From contig NC_083506.1 of the NCBI RefSeq assembly GCF_032362555.1, positions 6,991,501-7,055,500 on the forward strand: DNA of 64,000 nt. Reading direction: 5' to 3'. Below are positions 1 through 13,328 of this stretch, in pieces (positions within the stretch are counted from its first letter, which is position 1; every line of letters starts with the position of its first letter). The position numbers and the translations under genes are program-made. The stretch is from Amyelois transitella (taxonomy: Eukaryota > Arthropoda > Insecta > Lepidoptera > Pyralidae). The notes beneath the pieces were generated by a model. The model saw only the letters and a list, made by a program, of their open reading frames with translations, had not been told where the DNA came from and ran no database searches.

Positions 1-124
1 GCACCCTGGAAAAAGTTGCCTCCAATATGATTTGAATGATCCTAGTCCCTCTAAACGTAAAAATAATTTATATCCAATAAGCTCAAAAAAAAGTAAAAGG
101 AACTTGTGCAGGTTACTATTCTGA
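1..124 (+). CDS. possible C-terminal end of an unidentified gene (partial, starts before window)
   Basis: Reading from base 2, 40 codons are open and end at TGA 122-124. The peptide is rich in Lys, Arg and Ser, begins HPGKSCLQYDLND and finishes SKRNLCRLLF. I do not recognise the family. A run this short can be open by chance in AT-rich DNA, so the call rests on the basic composition and on the UTR-like stretch that follows, which reaches an AATAAA at 1836-1841. It could equally be non-coding 3' UTR of a gene further left. Confidence 0.33.
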   Translation, partial: HPGKSCLQYDLNDPSPSKRKNNLYPISSKKSKRNLCRLLF

Positions 125-1249
125 CTGCTATTAATTTTTAGTTTTGCTTTCCAAAGACCAGTGTAAATTTCCATTTTGAATTGTTTCAAGAGAACAAGTA
201 TGTTTTTTTTTTACCTATTAAAGCTATGTCTGATATAGCCACCAAATATTTTCCTGGGGCATACAAATTTATAAATATATCAGGAGTAATGAACATGCAA
301 GAAAATATTTGTTAGATAAATCAGACTAAGAATATTCTCTCCTGACTGAAGAGTGGTATTTTACCTTGAGATTACTTTTTAATTTTAAATAACTGATTTA
401 GTGCCATTTTTTTTTGTTTGTTGTCTAAGTTATCAATTTTACCTCATTATTATATGCCCGTTCATGACATTCTTATTAGAATCCCAGTTAATAAGTTATT
501 TTATGTTTTGAATTTAATTAATTACAAGAAGTCTGTTCAGTTGCATTTTTATTTCTTTAAAAATAAGAAGACTCAAATTTTCTTCACAAAAATAATTTGT
601 AATGAGGATTATTTATTACTATCTTGTGCCTTCTCCACATTGTTGACACGAAAATATTCCATGACAAATTTCGTCATGTTTCCAGCGTCTAATGTCCAAC
701 TGCGTAGAGTTGGCATGAGAATCAGGTTTTATATTGCATTTTCTTTAACCCTTCCTATAAGACTGTTTTAATCATCACTTATGCCTTAAAGTACATAACT
801 TGATGACTAGGCATAAATTCTAGCAGTATCGATCTGCATTAGTATTTAGTTTGATTTATTTGCATAATGACCTTTTTTCTAAATGTCCTTATCACTTCAA
901 AGTCATTGTTTTAAGGAAGCAAGTAAAAGTGCACAAAAGTAACTTGTTTAATTTCTGGAGATTTTTTTGTAAAGGTCATTATGCTTCTAGATAATTTGGC
1001 TTAATGATAGAATTAAGATTCAAATAGAACAATTGATATGCACAACTAGTTGTGCCATCCCAGTTATGTGTTCCTAATAGCAAAACTAAACACTACTACA
1101 GTTGCAAATAGTTGTTCCTAATGGCACAGGAACACTCATCTGGGATGGCAACTAAGGAAAAAAAAAGACTATTCGTATCTAATAATATTCACCGTTTGTG
1201 ATAAATCATTATCAATGTCATTTATATCACAACATATTATGAAATAATA

Positions 1250-1382
1250 TCCCCCTATTTTCTCTGTTTATAATTTTGGAAAGTTGTGGAAGGATTTTGT
1301 TCCTGTTTGAAAGGAAGGTTTATACAGGTAAAAAAATAAATATCTATAAATCCTACGCATGCGAAGCCCGGGCGGGCCGCTT
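1250..1382 (+). repeat. dispersed repeat copy (CCCCCTATTTTCTCTG... type)
   Basis: The copy opens with CCCCCTATTTTCTCTG and closes with a GC-rich end containing GCATGCGAAGCCCGGGCGGG. A second, diverged copy is at 8730-8850 in an intron of the sphingomyelinase gene. The shared start and end blocks in the same order show a dispersed family; its class is unknown to me. Confidence 0.5.
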
Positions 1383-2511
1383 GTGTAAATTACATCATTT
1401 ATATTGTATCATTATTTAAATTGTATCGATGAAGTTAATAAGGGAGATCATTGAAAACGAACACTATGTGGGGACATCCTCTCGTATTTTTAATTTTATG
1501 TAGGTATAAACTTACAAAGCAGTAGTTATAATAAGATGATTCATCGATTGTATATAAAGTTTTTATGAATGAAAATTGTGTTAATGTGAATCTTGTCTTA
1601 AAGGCGGGACCAGGATTTTAATTTGTGAATTACATAATATGTAATTCCTATAATTTTAATTTTTATTTATATTCGTATAACAATTTGTACTTTATGTATA
1701 AACCTGTGCTAATGTTCACTTTCAAATGGACAAATATTAGCGACATCAAAAGTACAAAACAAACACATGTTTAGTATATATTGTTATATGGAGATAATAT
1801 GATGATTCCAATGGATAATTCAAGTTTTAATATGTAATAAAGACAATAATTTGATAAGGAAATATAATTTGTTTGCTCTTTAAAACTCCTCACAATTCCT
1901 TTAAAATAAGGGGCTTACATCCGCTAAGTGAAGCTTCAATTCGCAATGTTTCAAATCACTCATCATAATCCTTGTTGAAATAATTTCTAGTTTCTTTTAA
2001 AAATATAAAATGAATTAGCCCCTGAATCTATCTCGCTTATGTAAGTAGCTTCCTAACCTACAGGTACACAGAAGGTTTTATAGTCACTATTACCTTTAGG
2101 GAAAAATAAAGTAAACCTTATTTCAATATTTTTTATTTCACATTTACATTAAAGTATTTACAAAAGTAGAAATCTTATAAAATAACAATTAGGCTCCAAG
2201 TTATTCCACCGTTTATCATAGGTACATTTTATTCGAGAGTTCAATAACACCTTCAATTAACAAGGAACCAATTAAAACTTCGAATAATCATAACGATTAA
2301 TTATAAATAAATATCTGTAATGGCTAATCCGGTGGTGGTCTGTTATAGGTTTTGCTCAAAGTATCACGGACATATCTGTCAGCCAAGTCCCATCACAAAC
2401 TTTGGTATTTGATACGCGACTTCGGGTAATTTCATTATCATTGACATCCTGGAATATATCATTAATTGGTTTTATATTCACATCAACAATATTCTAAGTA
2501 ACAAAAAAAAA

Positions 2512-2712
2512 TGTAAGCATTTCCATGTCTTTCCCATGAATGTTGTAAAAGGCGACTACGGGAATATATAAATATTTGGGCTTCCTCTTTTAGGCGACCT
2601 GTCACTATTTAAATCTTAATTCTATCATTTAGCCAAACAGCCGAACGTGGCCTTTCATTCTTTTCATGACTATTGGCTCTGTCCGCCCGCAGGGGATATA
2701 GATGTAATTATA
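2512..2712 (+). repeat. SINE-A copy (diverged)
   Basis: This copy shares the blocks typical of the commonest dispersed repeat in the window: GTAAAAGGCGACTA, TTCCTCTTTTAGGCGA, CTGTCACTATTTAAATC, AGCCAAACAGCCGAACGTGG and TTGGCTCTGTC...GGGATATAGA. Its tail is A/T-rich. Compare the near-intact copy at 33871-34140. Confidence 0.7.
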
Positions 2713-4229
2713 TGTTATGTTAAAAATAAATTGACATCTATTATACGATCAGAGTCAGAAGTGCACGGATTAGCCCATGGCCATCGTTTAAGAACAGAAA
2801 GTATGTTTTACGTATAACAGTGTAAATTGTCTTCATTTATATGTATTGTTCTTAACAAGGTTCACCTTTAAAACCTTTCTAAAACTTTAAAATATATAAA
2901 AAATATTTTTAATTTTAAATGTTAAACATTTGTAATTGCATATTATGGGCCTCTCCATGCACAGTTGAAAATGTTACTTTTCTTTAAAAAAAATATACAC
3001 CATAAAATGCATCTTTAAATCTTCGGATAATATATTGAGCTAGTTCTTTAATTTGAATCAGTGCAAATATCAATACAATCAAGCTCAATGTTAAATTTTC
3101 CTAGTGATAACATTATAAGTTCACAGGCTCATGAAAACCTATGAAGTACCTTATCAACTCGCCACTATATACACACCTTAATAGGTAGTTAGCGTGCGCG
3201 ACAGAATTAAGTAAATCCATCACCGATCATACTTGCTGTACACTAGGGCTGTATACAAAGAAAAGTAGTAGGTTTAGTTAAGCAATAAGAGTTTTAAATT
3301 AAAAATGAATGTGTGAGGCTCTATACGAAAGAAGGTACAAAGAAAAATTGCGTAACAACAAGACCGTGTACAAGCTATTGGTATCCTTAGCTTCCCAGCC
3401 TTTGTGTTAGATATCCGACATGTGCTTACACTTATTTACAAAAGATTACCTTAATGAATATCAGTGTTACACAATTCATGTAACAAACAAACCAGGACTA
3501 AGTGAGTAAATAGTATATACCTACGCACACAGATACATCATCCTCCTATCATTTACGAATTCCTTAGAGTTGATCCCTGGCCTAGACCTACTAGAAGACA
3601 TCAATGCACTAACATTCATTATACAAGAAAGCACATTTTAAGAGAAAAGGTACCAGTTATAGACATACAGTTTGAGTTAGTATTATGTTGGTCCAGTTGA
3701 AGCTCAAATACAGTTCTTTTGAAGTTCAACTGGACCAAAATAATATTATTCACAAATGAAAATAAATTTGATACACCGCCACCTTTTATGCTTACATATT
3801 CATGTTACCAACTTTAATTAATTTACGTTAAATAGATACTTTTTGAAATTTAATGATAACAATTTATATCATCTCATCATTAATCTTATTATTGTAATTG
3901 TATTCTCCACTGGGTTGTTCTGATTGTATTTTGGTATTTAACAATCGTGTAAGTGGATAGAATTTTTTTTTGAAATAATAGCGTGGCTACCATCATAGTA
4001 AACTTATCATTCCGTTCTTACCTTCTAAAGTGGAGAACCTCTTTCTCCCCAAATTGGAGGTTCGACAGGGTTATTATGGGTTGTAGTTATACGTTCAGAA
4101 GTTAAGAATGGAATGATATGTTAAATATGATGGTACTTGTAGCCACAATCATGAGTTTACTATTAGAGAATCTAATTCATCAAACCTATGACATCCAACA
4201 CCAACCCTCTACCAAACAGAAATCCACAC

Positions 4230-7200
4230 TCACGAAACAGAGAGTCCGTTGTAGAACCAAGCACGCCATGTTTGCGGCGCCGGCGCAGCGCCATCGATGC
4301 GGGCTTCGATTTGCCCACACAGCGCTCGGCGGTCATGCGATCGTCCGGATCGAGCGTCGCAAAGCAGTCGCTTCCGACATTCCCCATCGCAGGTTCCTCG
4401 CCGAGGACTGTTCTTCCAGTAGTGTCTGAAACCATACATTATTATTGCTTACTTTGATGGTCTTTTGGAATCGTTATTTGATATAATTGAATTCTGAAAT
4501 TGATTTTATTTAGGGCGTAGAATATATTTTGATTTTGTTCTCTATGAGGTATATGCAGCAGTCTCAAGCATAACCATAACATGATATAAGCCATACGGTT
4601 TGTTCCATATGTTAGTAGGTATCGTCTGCCAGCTCCTCTCTCACAACCAAAATACTTATGAAATGCCTGCGTCATTTCTTCCGCTGCGTTGAGATATTCG
4701 AACATGTAAAATTTTTTAAATTGTCCATTTGTTTGCGTTAAAGCATGTTAATATAGTACTCAGAATTATACTTGTAATATAAGTTGAACAAGTCATCGCG
4801 CCCGGTCATCTCGTCAATAAACTTGTCCCAGTCGAGCGGCCGCAGCGCCTGCATGGAGTATGCTGACCGTGCGGAGTATAGCTTGTACCAGATCGGGTAC
4901 CCGAACAGGTTGGCCTCCTTGAGGTTCATGATCCAGGTCTCGTGGTCGATTACTTGCTGAAAAATGGCGTTGATCAGTATTTCGCATGAAAACTCAGGTA
5001 GATGATAAGTACGATTAGGTACTTATCATCTATCCGCCAAATGTTATTTAAGTAGTCGATACTAAAATAACATTTGGCGGAGACTTCAGTTATTACTTTA
5101 ATTGTCTACATACATATAGTCACGTCTATATCCCTTGTAGGTTAGACAGAGCCAACAGTATTAACAAGACCGATTGACGAGTTCAGCTGTGTGGCTTAAT
5201 AATTGAGTTGAGATTCAAATTGTCTACGATAGAATGATACCCTACCATATATACAAAGTAAAACACAAAGTCGCCGTTCGATATTTAAGTAATTTCATCA
5301 GGTCTCATTAACTACTTTAGTGCACACCAAATACATGTCTAACCTACAAACAGAAACCTTAAGACTGCTCGACATGCGAAGTTTACAAGCATTGCAAAAC
5401 AACTGATCAACCTTGCAGAATGATAATCACTTAACATTGTTACATAAACGTACTCTCGTTGTTGCATCGTGGTCACCGTCCACGTAATATATTCTGTACC
5501 CCAGATTCAGGTCATAGTACGGTGATACTGAAGGGCCGACGTAAGCTATACTTGTAGCTCTACCTGCAAATAAAAATATACGTACGTACATTAGTGGTAA
5601 AATGTAGAAGCTACAAGATTAAAAAAAAAAACTTTGATAAAACGCCTATAAAGGAGCCTAGTATAGTAGTTTCTGGCGATGATGAAAAGTTTTATGCTGT
5701 TATGGCAATAATTAATATCTGCCCTTTGAGCACTACCCAAAAATTAAAAAGTTAGATACCGAAAGGTTATAATCGATACCACGAAAATCCCAATTGATTC
5801 ATTTGATCTAACATCGTCATGGTTCCTCATTTTCTTAGGTAAACTGAACTTTTTTTAGGGAATTAATAACAAAAAATGTACTTACCAAGATCATTCGGAT
5901 CATAAAAAACTTCAAACTCATCGTAATGAGTGTGTCCGAAAAACTGAGCGGTAATTGTCGATTCGTATCGGTTGATGATTGCATAGTAATTCCTACTCCA
6001 TATTTTTAGGCAGTCCGAATGACCTGGTGGTATGTGGCCTATCAGATGGACTTTTTCACCGCTGAATTCTGCTGATTGCAATTCGTATATGAGCCACTGC
6101 AACTCCGTCGCAGGATCAGTACTATTCATTAGTAACCACCTGTGAATATTATTAGCTTGTATAGGAGATCAGATGAAAGCATTTAAAGGGATTATTTAAA
6201 ACATTGTTCAATAAGTGACTTTAACTGATGTCCTTCACTAATTTTGCCTACATTTCGTCTCCTAATGTTCAGTTGCTGTAATCTTACAAAGATTTGCTGT
6301 CCAATCGCTCGAGGACAAAAATTACTTATATCGCCGAATCGTTCGTACGGCAAATAACTTTCAGAGAAAAGTTTCAAATTATTTATAACAACACCCGAAT
6401 TTCAAATAAACATGCATTAACATGGCTTTTGAAAGTAAACTTTATTTCAAAGCGGTAAGGTAATCTTTTATTGCTTTTAAACTGTTCTATAGTTTACAAC
6501 AAACTTTAGGTACCAGTTCTTATTGTTACAGTAGTTCATGTTGAGCGATATGATGCGAAACCCAGGGCGCACGAGGACGGAGTAGAAGGCCCCGCGGCGG
6601 ACCGTATGCGAGACGCCAGCCGGCAGCCACCTTCGCCATTGCGCGTCAAGCTCATTGTAAAGCCAGGAGATGCTAGACTCCGAAGACGAGATAAAAGGCG
6701 GCGGAAAACTGCAACGTGTAATTACAATAAACGATTGAATACAGATTAAGGTAAATGGCATGCAAAGGTTGTTACCTCTTGACGCGTTATCTTTTTAACC
6801 AATCTTCTTGAAATTTATATATAATTAAGAGTCTGGAGCAGGAAATAGAGTACCTATTATCCTGATAAAAAATATGGTATTTGCGGAAAACCTGTATTCT
6901 TTTAAAGATAGCGCTTTATTCGCACGGGTAGCGAGAAGCGGAAGTAACGAGTTAAAGCTAGTTGTTTTATATTTCGTATTTAACCCTAATAATGTTTATT
7001 ATTCATTTATCAATATAAACTAACTGGAAGAGTTCCTGTAGTAGCTGATATCAATTTAGTTAATCATATCCTACCTACAACGGAAGTCATTACGAATATT
7101 TACTGAAGTACAACAAACAGAATGATAACAGTAATAACAGGGAACTAAATATTACATACGTAATAGCTGTTAGGTATATTTATTACCTACATACAAATAT

Positions 7201-9836
7201 TTAGTTGCTCAAATACACTATAATTTATGTTATGTACGTTATCAATAAGTAAACAGTTTAAAAAAAAATTAATGTCAGAAATGTACCTGTTAACCGGGGA
7301 AGCCTCGTGATTACCAAGAGCAGGGAATATAGGGACACCAGGGAACATGTCGGACATCTGAGCGACAGTCTCTTGTAGAACTTTAAGATTTTCCTCTCTC
7401 GTTTGATTCCACACATCATGAGGTGGCAGATCGCCTGTCCATAATATGTAATCAATATCCTAAAATTAAAAATCATGGTATTATAATTTTGCAGTTTTAG
7501 AATATACCTACGGCACTGGTTTCCTTATAACATCAGATCATCCAGAAAAAGCATTTACAGCACATTTCAAGATTTTCGTGCCGTGAGGTGCCCGGCACCA
7601 ATATAAAAAGAATAGGACCACTCCACCTTTTCCCCATGGATGTCATATAAGCGATTAAGGGATAGGATTATAGACTTGGGATTCTTCTATAAGGCGATGG
7701 ACTAGCAACCTGACACTATTTAAATCTCAATTCTGTCAGTTTTTGAAGATAGCCGAATCTGTTTACCCTGCAAGGCATATAGACGTGATTATATGAATAA
7801 ATAAAAGCTTTTCAGTTACTGTACAAACATTTTAACAGTACTTTGTCGTGTTCACATAGTACACAAATTTCGTAAGAGCAGTAGTTACAACTGTTAACTC
7901 ATCAGTAATGGCCGTACAAACCAACATTATTTAGAAATACAAACATTGTGTGTGTCCGCAATATGCTTGAGCATGTGGTCTATAGTCCGTTTAGGAGTGT
8001 CGCACTTGCGGTAATCTCCCCAACGGCCGGCGCCTCCGCCCGGCGTCATCACAGGGCCGCTGGAAGCCCGGCAGCATAATGGCTCGTTGCATTCCGCATT
8101 CGCACCTGCAATGCACACGCAATTGTATGGAGAATTAAACACGCGATGGGGACGGAAAAATACAACAGACTTTCCGGTCACAATGCGTAGGTGAGCAGTA
8201 TATTAAAATTTTATTGCACCCTTATCGTAATAATGTTTTAAACATACCTTCTGCATAGTAAGGATCAAAGTGAGTATCAGATATTTGTAAGACTTTGAAT
8301 GTCGGAGCTTTATCCACCGGGACGTTCAGAGGTCGAACAAGAGGCTTCGGTACCGGCGGGAACGATACTTCCCAATCGTGGTATGGGTTGTAGACATCGC
8401 CACAAGCGTCACCTATTACGAAACTGCATATTTCGTTAGGACCAATTGTTATACGCTTTAAAACGTATACGACCTCACTCTGAAACATAATTATAAATTT
8501 AACTTCTGGATATTGGATATATTTGATGTTAAAAAGTTAAAAAGTTTTCCTTGTCTTTCAGCATTTTTTTAGTTTTGTGATTCTTGATAATTAAATATGC
8601 GTTTTTCATATAAGTACATTTTGTATACGTAATATCATACCAGACATTCTTACATTTTTCCCTATTAGTTATTATATAGGTACTTAGTAGGTATCAGGTC
8701 ATGTAGGTATCTACATATCTCAAAGAAAGTCCCCCTATTTTCTCTGTCTGTATGTTACGTTAATCTTGGAAAGTTTTAAATGTTGGAAAGAGGTGTTCTG
8801 AGGATGGTCTATGAATGACATGCGTACGAAGCTGGGGTGGTTAGCTAGTATTGGATAAAAAAAAATCATCTTACTCCAAAAAGTCTCGTTACGCCTTCAC
8901 ACACTCGTGTCGACTGAATGTTGAGCGAAACGCAAAATTGAAAGATCATTTTGATAATTTCTTCTTTGCTCTTGCCGAGCTTGATATAGTGCTGTAATAA
9001 GCCTGCTCCCGCCTTACATGCCGTACACGACACTTTCGACATAACGGAGGTTTCCACTTCATAGTAGACCTGTTTTAAATTTAGTAATTTTAATGCTTTA
9101 TCCACGAATAGTGGCAAGTTGGAGCTCTTGTCGCTATCCCATAGGAGTCGGGAATAATTTCTTTTTAAAGCAGCCATATGTGCTATCAGTTCTGTTTCGT
9201 TGGCTGAAGGCGGTAGTTTGTGTGTAAAGTTGGCAGGCATGAAAAATGGCTCCTCGTGGCGAGGAGACTCTGTCCAATTCCAATTGTCCATAGGTGGCCT
9301 CCATTTTATTAAAGCTTTTCCATATCTACCGTTCTCCTGAAAGAATATAGGGCTACCTGCGAACGAAATTTAAAATTAAAATAACGATTCATGTGAAATG
9401 CAACTTGTCACTAAATATTTAAACATCAATTCCATCATAAAGCCATACAGCTGAAAGTGGCCTTTCAGTTTTTTCAAAACTCTTTTTCACAAGTCTCGAA
9501 CTTACTCTGATGCTAACTTAATCTGTGTAATTTGCCTCACATCTGTACCATATAGACCAGTATGTATAGTTCCAAACATAGGTACGCTATCTAAATACAG
9601 TAAGTGCAACAATGATGTATATCGGACGATTTGCATTTTTATGGCATTAGCCATCGAAATTAATTAGCCTTTGTTGCTGTTTTATTAAGTTGATGTTGAT
9701 ATAAAGCAAATCATTGAAACCGCTGTTATTGTGCTACTCATACCGCAAGTGTAAAACCGCAACGTGACTCACCTGATATCACTGCAATAAGTATGGAAAC
9801 GAATGCTTGCAGAAGCCATGATATTCTAATAATCAT
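4230..9836 (-). CDS. Asm: acid sphingomyelinase (sphingomyelin phosphodiesterase), complete, 10 coding exons
   Basis: The enzyme cleaves sphingomyelin to ceramide and phosphocholine in lysosomes or after secretion. Coding exons, 5' to 3' on the minus strand: 9836-9773, 9356-8875, 8479-8248, 8105-7945, 7459-7287, 6708-6514, 6139-5886, 5563-5454, 4956-4772, 4425-4230. They join in phase to 683 aa, close to the usual family length. Residues 1-21 form a signal peptide ([12 protein letters not shown]...). A saposin-B domain with its Cys pattern (SCTACKAG...) lies near residues 140-180. Metallophosphatase motifs are all present: DTHFDP (D250, H252), GDLPPHD (D323), GNHE (N363, H364), GHIPPGH (H471) and GHTH (H505, H507). 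The C-terminal Cys-rich block [12 protein letters not shown] is intact. Exon 4 ends at a weaker GTTTGT donor, supported by phase and by the family sequence continuing into [10 protein letters not shown]. Introns carry SINE copies and hairpins. Very likely functional. Confidence 0.95.
4999..5081. repeat. two adjacent perfect hairpins in Asm intron
   Basis: Hairpin 1 has 14-bp arms (4999-5012 and 5019-5032; TAGATGATAAGTAC) around a 6-nt loop. Hairpin 2 starts on the next base and has 17-bp arms (5033-5049 and 5065-5081; TCCGCCAAATGTTATTT) around a 15-nt loop. Both lie between coding exons 8 and 9. Confidence 0.85.
5125..5225 (-). repeat. SINE-A fragment in Asm intron
   Basis: Reverse-oriented blocks of SINE-A are visible (GGTTAGACAGAGCCAACAGT, GTTCAGCTGTGTGGCTTAAT, TTGAGATTCAAAT). 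It is a partial and diverged copy. Confidence 0.5.
7578..7796 (+). repeat. SINE-A copy in Asm intron
   Basis: It starts with GTGCCGTGAGGTGCCCGGCA and runs through CCATGGATGTC, GGATAGGATTATAGACTTGG, CTAGCAACCTGACACTATT and the TAGACGTGATTATATGA tail. It lies between coding exons 4 and 5, antisense to the gene. Confidence 0.75.
8730..8850 (+). repeat. dispersed repeat, second copy of the 1250-1382 family
   Basis: CCCCCTATTTTCTCTGTCTG at the start and ATGCGTACGAAGCTGGGGTGG at the end match the order seen at 1250-1382. It lies in the Asm intron between coding exons 2 and 3. Confidence 0.5.
9418..9560 (+). repeat. SINE-A and SINE-B fragments
   Basis: A short SINE-A piece (ATTTAAACATCAATTCCATC, CAGCTGAAAGTGGCCTTTCA) is followed by a SINE-B tail piece (ACAAGTCTCGAACTTA, TCTGTGTAATTTG). 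Both are diverged and lie in the first Asm coding intron. Confidence 0.45.
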
Positions 9837-9863
9837 AACTGTTGAAGGGGGAGAAGGAAGTTC
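9837..9863 (-). other. Asm: 5' UTR part of the first coding exon of Asm
   Basis: On the minus strand, TATTGCAG ends at 9864, so the exon carrying the ATG (9836) probably starts at 9863 with 27 nt of leader. This implies at least one upstream non-coding exon. Confidence 0.6.
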
Positions 9864-10752
9864 CTGCAATAGAAGATACGCACTGGTTATTTAATGAAAT
9901 TATTTATTTTATAAAATCTTGATCAAAAAACGGATATAATAAAAAAGGAATAAAATTCAAAATTCTGACGCGTTGGCAAAAATACTCTTAGAAGTAACTT
10001 ATGTCAAGTGGTTTCGTTCATAGAAACATTCTTTAATGCTTTGTACAAAATATACATTGGCTATGATATATGTAGTTATTGATATGCATTCATTAGTGTG
10101 AAGATAAAAGACTCTTACAATAGCTTCTTAACTAATTAAGTACCACTCACTATATAATATCGTTTGTATAAAATATGAAACATCTTAACTTATATCATCA
10201 CCTACTAAAGTTGGTATTTTATAATGGGTCATAAATAATTTGACCAATTTATTACTGACATGCCCCTCGGAATCCCGCTTAATCCACAAGAATTACTAAT
10301 AAAATTTCTATTTATTCCTTATGCCACTTTCGAATCCCAGGAACAGAAAAATCTCAGTGAAAGTAGGTTAAACGAACGATGCGCGACCTGATAATATTAT
10401 GAAGCTCATAATTTATACCTGACTTTGCTATGCGACATTATGTAAGTTATTAAATTTTTAGTGTTGTGACCATCAGTTCGGAAAGAAATTAAAAATGTTT
10501 CTTTTTCCATTTCTCTTTTGTACCTATTTTATTTTTCATTCATTCGTCTTTCTTTACATCGTAATTCTTTATCTAAAATCAAAAACTAAACGCACATTAT
10601 GTATTTACATGTTACACACATGTCTACATCAAAATTATACCATGAACTATATTAGTATACTTTTTCGTATACCTATCGGAGTCAGGTCCATATCTTACAT
10701 GTCCATACCGTAACGTCTTGAAAATTTGGCGGTTTTTTTTTTTTCAATTAAG

Positions 10753-10961
10753 GTATAGAGCACAATTCGACCTGCACGTATGTTACGCAACAATTTCGGA
10801 ATGTGCCAAAATCCTGCCGAATGTATCCGTATGGCAGTTTATATGAGTCAGCAGATTTTACCGACGCGGACGTGGTGGGCAGCCACCGCCACTTTCTCCG
10901 CGCTTCATTGACTTTGCTGGAAAGTGACGGTGGTATCGCACACCACACGTACTGTATGTAA
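10753..10961 (+). other. coding-like GC-richer island, possible orphan exon
   Basis: A T-tract ending in AATTAAG (AG at 10751-10752) is followed by an open frame starting IEHNSTCTYVTQQF, rich in Ser, His and acidic residues, that stops at TAA 10959-10961. A GTATGT donor-like site sits just before the stop, after 10953, so the segment has the form of an internal exon (10753-10953, 201 nt). The minus strand is open across the same block. I recognise no family, and there is no partner exon nearby. It could be a remnant of an unrelated repeat. Confidence 0.22.
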
Positions 10962-13298
10962 CTCGTTTGCGACAATCAATTTACTCTACATGCTTCTCCA
11001 ATTTACACTTTTGCACATAAGAAATGAACCTTTACAGGCTTTTAAGAAATAGTGTGCCACTTTTCCTTTCTTTCCGATTAAATCTGTGCTGATCATAACC
11101 CTACATCACATAATTATATGGATAGTTATGTAATCATCGACTAGACAAATATACAATATCATATCGTCTTATTTGTCCCATATTTGTATGATATTAAAAA
11201 TAACGAATGAAGTAGATACAATGATTGCGTAAGGACCGAAATAAATATAACTATCACATTAAAACTTCATTGGGTGTTATTGTGTGCATATTGTCTCTTA
11301 GTATAGGTATCCTTATCATTCATAATATATGTAATATAATGTTAAATTCTTATAAGTTTCATATAAACACAGTGTATATAACTAGTTACTAAAGGCGTGC
11401 TTTGGATCTTATCAAATTCTATTTTATTCCGGTTTCTTACTCTTGTCTAGATTTCTAGAATTCGCACGAGGAGAAAAACTTGTTTGCTGCCAATATAAAC
11501 TGTTACCACGAGAGTAATGCATATCATTTGATTTGACTGATTCCGCTGATAACTGAACTGAACTGATCTTAGATATAATGCATGTTTTAAGGGTTGTAAT
11601 ATTAATATTTGTTTATAGCATAATAATTTATTATTAATGAAAACACCTTTTCTCGTTGTCAAATTCCATATAGGTAGAGTTTAAGCAAATCCTGTTTCCA
11701 TTCCACGTTATGAAATAAAATTTAACCTCCATCTATATACCAATATTTATCAAGCTTGATCTGGTGGTTAAGCCGTGAAAGCGAACAAACTTACTTTCAC
11801 ATTTTATACAACAAAGAAAAGGATACGTGTGGGTATTGCATAAAGTTTTACAAACTCTATCCCTATGGAATTTCCCGACGGCAGCCGTTCTTATACAATG
11901 TTGGCAACTTGATATTACGAAGAATTTTCTTTGTTTATTTTAACTCTCGTTTAAATATTATAAACTATACAAAAGTGTAAAGATAATTTTAAATCAGGCT
12001 ATTCAGACGATAGACGATAACTTAGTTATTACTAAGAAATTCATGCAACCAAAAAATACTTTTATTTGTCGTCTCATGCAAAATCAATTATTTTGACATC
12101 ATCATATCATAGCATTCAGAAGAAGTGATCACAGGGTTCTATTCTGCGCTGCTAAAACTACGTGTTCACAACAATATGTATGTGTATAAGTAGATATGAG
12201 TAAATTTTAATATAAGTATTCTACATGTAAATAATATTCAAATTATGCGAATATTAGGGTATAACACGCATATCACAATGGTAGCTGTTTTCATGTCAGA
12301 CAGGCCAAAATTATTTCATAACGAGCTGTTGCCTGCGACTTCAAAAGTTCACTTATAATCTCAATACAGGGTTAGCATACAGTTTCTAAGTCCACCAAGT
12401 CTAACACATCTGATAAAACCAAAAAATCGGAGCAATAGTTTTCGCGTGATACGAGTACATACGTACTGCCTGTATGTTTGCACTCGCATCACGCGAACAT
12501 ATACAAATATTCTTTTTGCCCTCCTCAGAGACAAGCACAGACAGAAATTCTAAAAATCACATTTTTAACTTCTATGGCTGTGGCTTTGTCTTATATTATA
12601 GATCCCCCATATCGATTTTTTGGCAATATCTTTCAAACACAGACGCCGAGTAACTAACTATTTTGCTTTTATATTACTTTTTTACCCATGAGCAGCTAGC
12701 TATGTAAAGCATCAAAAACATGCTGACGCCGATAACTAAAATTGTATTTCACCCGCTTATAGGATAGTTGTGACAAGAGAGTGAGATTATGATGTTATGT
12801 AACCCAAATGAATAAAACAATTAGATTGCATCACTAAGCATAAACATTTTGTAATAGGCTTTTAATAATGCTGCATCATCATGACATGTCACGTGACTAA
12901 CTTTTACTTTCTGGATCAGGTCCTTGCCCTGTTTCAGACACCCTTTATACTTTCATTTGGTTCATCGAACTTACTTTCACCTACCAATAATAATCCTATT
13001 GTGAGTGCATTCTCTCATCGGAATGCACTTCCATCACATTTGTAAGCACTTCCACTGCCATTGTCGAATGCAACTGCACACGTGTATGTTTTTACAATAA
13101 TTTCAATACTATTTTTATTTCTAATTTCGTGACATAAACAAGTCCATACAAAAGCAAATCACAAATGAAAATACAAAAGTGATGAATAAAAAAATAATAA
13201 TATTGGTCTTTTTGCAATAGTTTGTACTTCTTTTTATTTTGTTTCTGGTCTATTTTTAGTAAATAGTATCGTTATAGATTATACCCTATTTATATAAC

Positions 13299-13328
13299 AT
13301 ACCCTTATAGTAAATACTATAAGGGTAT
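13299..13328. repeat. perfect hairpin, 14-bp arms, 2-nt loop
   Basis: ATACCCTTATAGTA at 13299-13312 is answered by its reverse complement at 13315-13328. It is AT-rich with no neighbouring gene. Confidence 0.85.

Larger units (their letters stand above)
125..4229. other. gene-poor stretch: possible 3' UTR then intergenic repeats
   Basis: Bases 125-1860 are AT-rich with no convincing exon and end near a polyadenylation hexamer at 1836-1841, so they may be the 3' UTR of the gene at the left edge. The rest holds SINE-type and other dispersed repeats (listed separately), a hairpin at 3688-3738 with 14-bp arms (GTCCAGTTGAA core), and otherwise featureless sequence. The distal part, just below 4230, is presumably the 3' UTR of the minus-strand sphingomyelinase gene, but I see no unambiguous AATAAA for it. 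Confidence 0.4.

Noticed and set aside
2335..2400. Minus-strand peptide end DLADRYVRDTLSKTYNRPPPD before a stop
   Set aside because: A stop lies just upstream in the same frame, with no usable acceptor between them and no partner exon. Probably chance.
4442..4705. 87-codon minus-strand frame between the last two Asm exons
   Set aside because: Splice phase joins 4772 directly to 4425, and the joined protein matches the family. This frame is intronic.
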